Shown here piece after piece: positions 1 through 5,451 of a stretch of DNA of 5,451 nt. The first letter of the stretch is position 1. Every line of letters begins with the position of its first letter. The DNA is from Lentisphaeria bacterium UBA1829 (GTDB lineage: Bacteria > Verrucomicrobiota > Lentisphaeria > Victivallales > UBA1829): assembly GCA_002338895.1 (NCBI GenBank), contig DDJH01000190.1, forward strand, positions 5,986-11,436, read 5' to 3'. A program made the translations under genes and the position numbers. The notes below the pieces were generated by a model, which saw only the letters and a program-made list of their open reading frames with translations, ran no database searches and was not told where the DNA came from.

Positions 1-1
1 A

Positions 2-3000
2 TTCACGCTTCCGGTGAACCGGGTCTGCAACCGGATTGCGCTGATGACCGGAAGCGCCTGGGCGGAAAAAGGACACCACGCGGCGGATGTCCGGGTCCGC
101 TTCGCCGACGGACGGACGGAAGAGTTTCCGCTGGTGACCGGGAAAAATCTCTGGGAATGGACCGATGTCCGCAAACGGATTCCCGAGGGAGCGCTGGCCT
201 GGTCCGGAACCAACCCGGACGGAGCGGTCGGCCTCTACGCCTGCACGCTGAAACTCAAACAGCCGGGACGGGTCCGCGATGTGACCATCCGCCCCGTTGC
301 GGGAACCCCTGTTGTCACGGGAATTTTTGCGGTCACGGCCGCGATGGTCCGCAATGAAACGAAATCCCCGGCGGAAACGGCGGAATTCCGTCTGCGTCTG
401 GACCGGGAGAGTCCGTTCATTGCTCTTCCGCTCGATCTGCTGATCCCGGAGATGAGAAAAAAACAATTCCCGGTCGCGGAGTTCTTCCGGGACGAGAACC
501 TGCCGCGGATCCGTGTTCTGGATGCAAAAGGACGCCCCCTGCCCTGTGCGATCGCCCGTTTTCAGCGGAAGCTCTCCCCGGTCATTCTGATCGGAGCCGG
601 GGAGAAAACCCGGGATCTTGTCCTGAAACTGGGCGATACGCCGGACACTCGCGTTCTCCCGCCGGCGGAGGCGCTGAAGCAAATCCGGGGATCCGTCCGG
701 AACGAGGTGGACGATGCGGAGTGGAAAGAGGGGATCCTCCTCCGTCTGCACGATGCAAAACTCCGCGGAGGCGGAATCATCCGGGATACCGATTCCTTCT
801 ACCGGGAGGCGATCGACTTTGAACCGGAAAACACCGAAGCGGTTTTCACATTTGAACTGGATAAACCGCGAACCGTGAAACTGTTTGCGAATCTCCGTCA
901 TCCGGCGCCGAAATCGCAGGCGAACCGGGTTCGGACGTCGATTGACGGGAAGCCGTTTATCATCGTCGGAGGGGTGTACTACAAGAGTCTGGCCTACTTC
1001 TGGACGGGAGGAGAACGCGTTTCTCTTTCCGCAGGGAAACATACGATCCGTCTGTGGATCCCCGCCAAAAAAGAGGAGCGGAAAGGGCTGGAGCTGGCTT
1101 CGTTCTACCTCGGATTCGGCTTTCATGCGCCGGAAAGCGCCGGATTCGCGGACGAGATGGAGGGGCTGCGCAAAGCCGGATTCGAGATTTTCGGGGACGA
1201 CAGGCGTTCTGTCGCATTCCAGTCCATTCCCTCGAAAGACCGACTGTCGCGGATTCTGAATCCGAGCCGCTCCTGGCCCGATCTCTCCTCGCTGGTGAAC
1301 AATGCGATCGACCGCCGCGGAGCGCTCCGTCCGGACGGGAATTTCATGCGTTTTTCCGACGGCACCGAACTGCCGTTTCTCTGGGGCCGCAACATCGATC
1401 AGCGTGAATTCTACGAGCTGTGGAAAACCAATCGTCTGGGCTCTCCCGACGGCGAAGGCATCGACCGTCTGATGAAGCGGTACAAGGAGCTCGGCATCTC
1501 CTCGCTGCGGATCTTCTTCTCCACGATGCCCGACGGCGTCTGGTCCAACATCAACAACATCCCGATGAGTCTTCTGGACTCGGAAAAGATGATCTACCGC
1601 CCGGATTACCTTGAACTGTTCCAGCGCCTGATCGGTGCGGCGCACAAACACGGACTCTATTTGAAGATCACGTTCGGCGCGTTTTCCTGGGAACTGCGCA
1701 CCATCTCCCAGGAGATGCAGGCGATGTTCTATCATCCGGAAATGATCGCCCGGCGCAAGAAAATCATGGAGATGCTTCTGAACCCGCCGAATCCGTTCCG
1801 GAACAACATCCGTCCGGCGGACGATCCGACCGTTCTGATTCTTGAAATCGAAAATGAATGCAACTTTCTGGGCGGCGGCTTCGGCCGGCGCGCGCTCTGG
1901 CAGAACATGAAGCCGGAGGACCGCAACATCCTCTACCCGATCTGGCACGACTATCTGAAACGGAAATACGCCACCATCGACAAACTCCGCGAACAGTGGG
2001 GACGAATCCCGCTGATCGCCGGCAAAACGGAAGTCACCTTCGACAACATTGAATTTCCGCCGACCGGCGACGCCTCGAAATGGGGAAACGACTCCTCCGG
2101 CTTTCAGGTGAAAATGGACGACCTTCGCGTCACGGAAGCCACCTTCGGCAGAGAAACGACCAGCGACCCGGTCGCCTCCGAAGGCTTCGAATTCATGTAT
2201 GAGCTCTACAGCTCCTACCTCCGTCAGATGCGCGACCATCTGCGCTCCCTGGGCTTCCGCGGCATCATCACCACCTGCGGACCGGACACGGAGAACTACT
2301 ATGTCCAGCGCGCCGCGGCAAACCGGGAACTCGACGCCGTCTCGGGCGGAACCGGATACTGGAACCGGACCGGTTACGGATTTCTGAAATCGCTCTCCTG
2401 GCTTGCTCCGCTGGTCTACGCGGCGGCGCCGGACAAACCGGTCATCGCCCGGGAGTACGGTCCGAATCTTGCCTGCGAGAACAGCTGGTGGGGCTGTCTG
2501 ATCACCGCCGCGGTGCAGAAGGCAATGGGCCAGCCGTATCTGTACGACTTCTCCGCCTCGATTCCGGGTCCGGACATCACGCCCGACTACCTCTATCCGG
2601 AGGACGCCCACGAACAGCGGAGCATCGATCTTCTCCACGAGATGCACTTCTACTGCACGATGGCCAATCTGGCCGCGGCGATCGCGGTCCGGTCGGAGGA
2701 ACTGACGCCGCCGCCCTTCCGCATGGAGATCGCCTATCCGCTGGACCACGTGTTCTACGCCGCGCCGTTCCGCGGACTCAACCGGATGACCTTTTCGGAC
2801 TTTGTGCCGTTTCTGTATACGGCGACCCGGGTCCGGACCTACGAGGGACCGTATCGCTGGAATGCGGATCTGGTCGTCAACGAGCCGTCGATACCGAGCG
2901 GCGACTTCAGCAAGGCAAAACACCTCTTCCGGATCCGTCCCCACTCGCTCCGGGACCGCTGGGGCAAACCGGCGGACTCGTACCTGAAGGGGAAAACCTT

Positions 3001-3676
3001 CTCCGCGGAGGGATTCCTCGACACGCAGGCGGAAAAGGACGCTCTCTATGATGCGATCGTCCGTGCGGGCGCAAAGATGCCGGTGACCAAAGCGGAGTTC
3101 TGCAAGGTCTGGCGCGACTGGCGGAAAAAACTTGAAATCGACACCGGCGCCGGCACGTTCCGCGGCGAGACATCCACCTGGGGCGCGTTCATCGGCGATC
3201 TTGCGCACGGACCGGAAAAAGCGCCGAAACAGTTCCGTCCCTCCGGAAGCGGCGACGCATGGAGCTTCTTCGGCCGTCTCCCGGCATACGATCTGTTCCT
3301 GGCGGTGATGAACGGAACGGTCGACCTACACGACACGTCGCGTCTGACCTGTCTGATGCTCGGCTCCTCCGATCTCACGCTTCGGGACGGCGGAAAAACG
3401 CTGATCCGCCTGGAGTCCGGCTCCCCCGTGAATGTCGGCTTCAAAACGGAAGAGCGGAGTCTTGCATCCGCAAAAAAGATCTTTGTCACGTTCTATCGGA
3501 CGAAATCCTGTCAGCTTCCTGCGACCGTCACCTTCGGCCGCCGCATCCGCTCGGTGACCGCCCGGAATCGCGACGGTGCGGAACTTGCAAAAATTCCGCA
3601 TACGGAGTATAGTTTCCAAAACCTCTGGAGAAAAGGTCATCTGATCTCCTATTACGAGGTTGTTCTGGGAGAATAA
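2..3676 (+). CDS. Large multidomain glycoside hydrolase, clan GH-A-like TIM barrel (5' partial)
   Basis: The frame is open to the window edge (codons for F-T-L-P precede the GTG at 14), and no ribosome binding site precedes that GTG, so the true start is upstream. Residues are numbered from the GTG at 14. Residues 1-115 look like the end of a beta-sandwich module (ALMTGSAW, RFADGR, NLWEW). Residues about 230-372 resemble a carbohydrate-binding jelly roll (SLSAGKHTIRLW). Residues about 440-890 form a probable (beta/alpha)8 barrel: strand 4 ends in EIENE (611-615), so Glu615 (1856-1858) is the likely acid/base; strand 7 is VIAREYG (810-816), so Glu814 (2453-2455) is the likely nucleophile; strand 8 is GQPYLYDFSA. 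KYATIDKLREQWG (651-663) resembles a GH42/GH5-type helix. Residues 900-960 (ADLVVNEPSI) and the C-terminal beta-rich part (about 1110-1220) look like accessory domains. It probably hydrolyses a beta-linked polysaccharide by the retaining mechanism; exact family and substrate are not recognised. Export cannot be judged without the N-terminus. Confidence 0.85.
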   Translation, partial: FTLPVNRVCNRIALMTGSAWAEKGHHAADVRVRFADGRTEEFPLVTGKNLWEWTDVRKRIPEGALAWSGTNPDGAVGLYACTLKLKQPGRVRDVTIRPVAGTPVVTGIFAVTAAMVRNETKSPAETAEFRLRLDRESPFIALPLDLLIPEMRKKQFPVAEFFRDENLPRIRVLDAKGRPLPCAIARFQRKLSPVILIGAGEKTRDLVLKLGDTPDTRVLPPAEALKQIRGSVRNEVDDAEWKEGILLRLHDAKLRGGGIIRDTDSFYREAIDFEPENTEAVFTFELDKPRTVKLFANLRHPAPKSQANRVRTSIDGKPFIIVGGVYYKSLAYFWTGGERVSLSAGKHTIRLWIPAKKEERKGLELASFYLGFGFHAPESAGFADEMEGLRKAGFEIFGDDRRSVAFQSIPSKDRLSRILNPSRSWPDLSSLVNNAIDRRGALRPDGNFMRFSDGTELPFLWGRNIDQREFYELWKTNRLGSPDGEGIDRLMKRYKELGISSLRIFFSTMPDGVWSNINNIPMSLLDSEKMIYRPDYLELFQRLIGAAHKHGLYLKITFGAFSWELRTISQEMQAMFYHPEMIARRKKIMEMLLNPPNPFRNNIRPADDPTVLILEIENECNFLGGGFGRRALWQNMKPEDRNILYPIWHDYLKRKYATIDKLREQWGRIPLIAGKTEVTFDNIEFPPTGDASKWGNDSSGFQVKMDDLRVTEATFGRETTSDPVASEGFEFMYELYSSYLRQMRDHLRSLGFRGIITTCGPDTENYYVQRAAANRELDAVSGGTGYWNRTGYGFLKSLSWLAPLVYAAAPDKPVIAREYGPNLACENSWWGCLITAAVQKAMGQPYLYDFSASIPGPDITPDYLYPEDAHEQRSIDLLHEMHFYCTMANLAAAIAVRSEELTPPPFRMEIAYPLDHVFYAAPFRGLNRMTFSDFVPFLYTATRVRTYEGPYRWNADLVVNEPSIPSGDFSKAKHLFRIRPHSLRDRWGKPADSYLKGKTFSAEGFLDTQAEKDALYDAIVRAGAKMPVTKAEFCKVWRDWRKKLEIDTGAGTFRGETSTWGAFIGDLAHGPEKAPKQFRPSGSGDAWSFFGRLPAYDLFLAVMNGTVDLHDTSRLTCLMLGSSDLTLRDGGKTLIRLESGSPVNVGFKTEERSLASAKKIFVTFYRTKSCQLPATVTFGRRIRSVTARNRDGAELAKIPHTEYSFQNLWRKGHLISYYEVVLGE
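3667..3671 (+). promoter_or_regulatory. Ribosome binding site for the possible small ORF
   Basis: GGGAG lies inside the last codons of the upstream hydrolase gene, 10 bases before the ATG at 3682. Spacing and sequence are acceptable for a Shine-Dalgarno site, and together with the 5-base gap to the preceding stop codon they are the main support for translation of the small ORF. A purine-rich pentamer like this can also occur by chance in such coding sequence. Confidence 0.4.
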
Positions 3677-3681
3677 ACCCG

Positions 3682-3837
3682 ATGTACGGCATTGCAGAAA
3701 ACCGAATCCGCGAAATCCCGGAGAGACGTCACGGAGAGTATGTGAATTCCAAAATCACTCCGCTCTTCCGTTCCGCCCCCGGAACGTTTGTGAAGGAAGA
3801 GGATGCCGTCCGCGGAAAAAAAAGGATTCCATTATGA
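3682..3837 (+). CDS. Possible small protein, 51 residues, translationally coupled to the downstream hydrolase
   Basis: An ATG five bases after the stop of the upstream gene opens a 51-codon frame. Its TGA stop (3835-3837) overlaps the ATG of the next gene (3834-3836) as ATGA, the classic arrangement for translational coupling. It has a GGGAG site 10 bases upstream. The product starts MYGIAENRIREIPERRHGEY and continues with a stretch containing PLFRSAPGTF (residues 27-36). It is basic and charged (11 Arg/Lys against 7 Asp/Glu), with no hydrophobic segment, no signal peptide and no cysteines. I do not recognise a family. Third-position G/C is about 55 percent, lower than the neighbouring genes appear, so it could be a leader peptide, a remnant of a decayed gene, or a chance frame in a non-coding spacer. 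A hairpin (3769-3786) lies inside it. Confidence 0.4.
   Translation: MYGIAENRIREIPERRHGEYVNSKITPLFRSAPGTFVKEEDAVRGKKRIPL
3769..3786 (+). other. Perfect 7-bp hairpin between the two hydrolase genes
   Basis: CGTTCCG (3769-3775) pairs perfectly with CGGAACG (3780-3786) around a CCCC loop, and three T residues follow (3787-3789). The stem is GC-rich, but the T tract is too short for a confident intrinsic terminator. It lies 47 bases before the start of the beta-helix hydrolase, so possible roles are partial termination, an mRNA processing or stability element, or slowing of ribosomes in the small ORF. A chance inverted repeat is also possible. Confidence 0.4.
3822..3826 (+). promoter_or_regulatory. 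Ribosome binding site fixing the start of the beta-helix hydrolase
   Basis: AAGGA sits 7 bases before the ATG at 3834, an ideal spacing. It decides the start in favour of 3834 over the TTG at 3660, which would add 58 low-complexity, Arg/Pro-rich residues unlike the family. The site overlaps the end of an A8 tract (3816-3823). Confidence 0.75.
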
Positions 3838-5282
3838 AATTCACTGTATGGCTGAACGGGAAAGAACTCCCTGTTCAGAAGGCACGGGTCTCCGCCTTCC
3901 CGCTCAACCGGGTCTGGCCGGGGAAACAGCGGGACATGGATCAGACGGAGTGGACGGAATTTGTCTCCTTCGATCTGGATTGCGAGGGGAAAGGAGAGCT
4001 GGAGATCCGCTCGGACGAAGGGAAGATGGAATCGGTGGAGATCCGTCCTCTTGCCCAGGAAATCCCGATGGAACGGACGGAGGGGGGAATCCGTCTCCGT
4101 CTCGGGGAGCCGTGTCAGTTCACCGTCGAGGCGGGGGACCGGCATTCTGTGCTGCATGTGTTTGCCAATCCGCCGTTCCGCTATGAACATGTCCCGGGAG
4201 AACTCTACTTCGGACCGGGAGAACATCACGCGGGAGTGATCGAACCGGAGGACGGACAGACGGTCTGCATCGACGAAGGCGCGGTCGTCTACGGAGCGAT
4301 TCTTCTCCTGAGGAAAAAGAATGTCCGGATTGTCGGCCGGGGGATTCTGGACAGTTCGGAGCTCTGCCGGGGCAACGACTGGAGCAAGGGGGAGCCGGAG
4401 CTCTCCATCCGGATCCGCGAACGGGGACTGACTCCGCGCGATGCGGCCTATTCCAGCGGATTTGTCGCATTCGGCTGCACGAATCTTTTTGTGGAGGGGA
4501 TCGTTCTCCGCGACGCGCCGTTCTGGGCGGTCATCGTGCGGAACAACTGCCGCAACGTCGTGATCGACAACATCAAGCTCATCGGCATGTGGCGCTACAA
4601 TTCGGATGGAATCGACATCTGCGCGTCGCAGAATGTCACGGTCCGCAACTCGTTCATCCGCTCCTTCGACGACTGCCTTGTCGCCCGCGGCGCGCATCTG
4701 GACGGTGAAGACACCCCCCTTCAGGACATTCTGTTTGAAAACTGTGTCCTCTGGTGCGACTGGGGCAAAGCCATGGAAGTCTGGAACGGGAAACACCCCT
4801 TTCCGATCGAACGGGTGGTTTTCCGAAAGTGCCGGATCGTTCATCTTTCGGCGATTGCCATGGACGTCACCACGTGGTTCGGCTCGGCCGACACGCGCAT
4901 CCGGGACATTCTGTTCGAGGAGATCGAAGTCGATCGGGACAAAACCTACTTCGCACTGCAAATTCAGAATTCGGAGGAGGAGCGGTATCTCTGGAAAACG
5001 GATGCGCACCCGAAACTGATCGCCGTGAACTGTGAGCGCCTCGGTCCGGACCTCGGCAACCAGGCGGTCGGCCGGATGGAAAATCCCGACGACTACCATC
5101 TCCGCTACGACGCGATCACATTCCGGAACATCCGTCAGATCGGCGAAGGAGAAAATCTGGGGACCCATCTGGCCTCCCTTCCCGGCTTTCTGGAGATCCA
5201 TCATCTCTCTCTCGAACAGGTGGAAACGGACCGCATCCTTTTGGAAGGACATATCAACAATTTGAATATCAAGGAGTTATAG
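3834..5282 (+). CDS. GH28-like parallel beta-helix glycoside hydrolase (atypical polygalacturonase family), 482 aa
   Basis: Starts at the ATG at 3834 after a good AAGGA site. Residues 1-120 form a small beta-rich N-terminal domain with the signature RVWPGKQRDMDQTEW (26-40) that I recognise from bacterial GH28-like proteins. The right-handed beta-helix follows from about 125: YFGPGEHHAG, DEGAVVYGAI, VRIVGRGILDSS (164-175), then repeated rungs. NSDGID (256-261) and FDD (278-280) supply Asp258, Asp279 and Asp280, spaced 21 and 22 as in fungal polygalacturonase II, consistent with inverting hydrolysis. By my alignment, the usual GHG histidine is Lys312 (WGKAMEVW) and the Arg-Ile-Lys motif is Asp344-Val-Thr346 (DVTTW). 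Because Arg/Lys there bind the galacturonate carboxylate, the substrate is probably not polygalacturonate. There is no signal peptide or membrane segment, so the enzyme is probably cytoplasmic and acts on imported oligosaccharides. Fold confidence is high; substrate is unknown. Confidence 0.92.
   Translation: MKFTVWLNGKELPVQKARVSAFPLNRVWPGKQRDMDQTEWTEFVSFDLDCEGKGELEIRSDEGKMESVEIRPLAQEIPMERTEGGIRLRLGEPCQFTVEAGDRHSVLHVFANPPFRYEHVPGELYFGPGEHHAGVIEPEDGQTVCIDEGAVVYGAILLLRKKNVRIVGRGILDSSELCRGNDWSKGEPELSIRIRERGLTPRDAAYSSGFVAFGCTNLFVEGIVLRDAPFWAVIVRNNCRNVVIDNIKLIGMWRYNSDGIDICASQNVTVRNSFIRSFDDCLVARGAHLDGEDTPLQDILFENCVLWCDWGKAMEVWNGKHPFPIERVVFRKCRIVHLSAIAMDVTTWFGSADTRIRDILFEEIEVDRDKTYFALQIQNSEEERYLWKTDAHPKLIAVNCERLGPDLGNQAVGRMENPDDYHLRYDAITFRNIRQIGEGENLGTHLASLPGFLEIHHLSLEQVETDRILLEGHINNLNIKEL
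5271..5276 (+). promoter_or_regulatory. Ribosome binding site for the downstream partial gene
   Basis: AAGGAG is embedded in the penultimate Lys-Glu codons of the beta-helix hydrolase, 10 bases before the ATG at 5287. It is a near-consensus Shine-Dalgarno site, supports the 5287 start, and indicates that the two genes belong to one transcript. Confidence 0.75.
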
Positions 5283-5286
5283 AGTA

Positions 5287-5451
5287 ATGTCAACCACCGG
5301 CAAATACACCGTTCAAATCCTTCGGGATTGGACACTTCGGGTCCGCGGTCCGGCGAACTTCGAACAGGAGATCACCCTTCCGCCTCCCCGGGGCAGACGC
5401 ATCTCCGGGGAACGCCATGAGAAAATTCCGCTCTTCACCGAACGGAAGTGG
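5287..5451 (+). CDS. N-terminal 55 codons of an unidentified protein, possibly another glycosidase (3' partial)
   Basis: An ATG four bases after the upstream stop, preceded by AAGGAG, opens a frame that runs without a stop to the window edge. The visible product begins MSTTGKYTVQILRDWTLRVR and later contains ITLPPPRGRR (29-38) and EKIPLFTERKW (45-55). It has no signal peptide and no hydrophobic segment. The 'LRDWTLRV...TLPPP' opening loosely resembles the N-terminal sugar-binding beta-sandwich of GH2-type enzymes ('l.G.W.f......vP'), which would fit the operon, but 55 residues are not enough to assign a family. The gene call itself is well supported by spacing, ribosome binding site and codon use; the function is a guess. 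Confidence 0.75.
   Translation, partial: MSTTGKYTVQILRDWTLRVRGPANFEQEITLPPPRGRRISGERHEKIPLFTERKW

Noticed and set aside
14..16. GTG as the true start of the first gene
   Set aside because: No Shine-Dalgarno sequence precedes it, the frame is open upstream to the window edge, and the protein would begin in the middle of a beta-sandwich domain.
2488..3051. 187-codon plus-strand frame inside the first gene
   Set aside because: Low-complexity Gly/Arg/Pro-rich translation in a shifted frame of a well-supported gene; a shadow of that gene's codon use.
3046..3489. 147-codon minus-strand frame opposite the first gene
   Set aside because: Ser/Arg/Pro-rich translation with no motif, no ribosome binding site noted, and lying wholly within the sense gene.
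3769..3789. Strong intrinsic terminator ending the first gene's transcript
   Set aside because: The stem is good, but only three T residues follow it and the next gene is tightly spaced in the same direction, so it is recorded only as a hairpin.
3660..3833. N-terminal extension of the beta-helix hydrolase from the TTG at 3660
   Set aside because: It would overlap the end of the upstream gene, adds 58 Arg/Pro-rich residues unlike the family, and a good ribosome binding site supports the ATG at 3834.
3729..5252. 507-codon open frame on the minus strand, opposite the beta-helix hydrolase
   Set aside because: It is almost as long as the real gene, but its translation is rich in Arg, Asp and Val without recognisable motifs. 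The plus strand carries clear family signatures (WPGKQR, NSDGID, FDD). Long antisense frames are expected in codon-biased GC-rich DNA.

Overview
The window is a dense, single-strand stretch of a carbohydrate-degradation operon from a GC-rich bacterium (high G/C at third codon positions, Shine-Dalgarno sites before each start). The first gene opens mid-way through a beta-sandwich module with an 'aLmTG.aw...v.vrfaDGr...pL..g.nlweW' pattern. I associate this pattern with the large secreted glycosidases of Lentisphaerota (Victivallis-like) and related Planctomycetota/Verrucomicrobiota. That taxonomic guess rests on protein style and gene content only; no RNA gene or marker gene is present to confirm it.

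Layout, all on the plus strand: (1) bases 2-3676, the 3' 1.2 kaa of a multidomain clan GH-A-type glycoside hydrolase, cut by the window start; (2) bases 3677-3833, a 157-base gap that is almost entirely filled by a possible 51-codon small ORF (3682-3837), with its own ribosome binding site, an internal perfect 7-bp hairpin, and an ATGA stop/start overlap with the next gene; (3) bases 3834-5282, a 482-residue parallel beta-helix hydrolase of the GH28-like type that keeps the three catalytic aspartates but not the histidine or the Arg-Ile-Lys motif of polygalacturonases; (4) bases 5287-5451, the first 55 codons of a third gene, cut by the window end and not confidently identified.

The close packing (5 bases, a 4-base overlap and 4 bases between successive reading frames if the small ORF is real) suggests one transcript. 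A GH-A-type hydrolase followed by a beta-helix glycosidase, apparently cytoplasmic, fits stepwise breakdown of a plant, algal or host glycan. The altered GH28 subsite motif suggests that the second enzyme does not act on a galacturonan. No transporter, regulator, mobile element, CRISPR array, tRNA or rRNA was seen. The most interesting part is the junction at 3660-3840, where the small ORF, hairpin, A8 tract and coupled start lie together.
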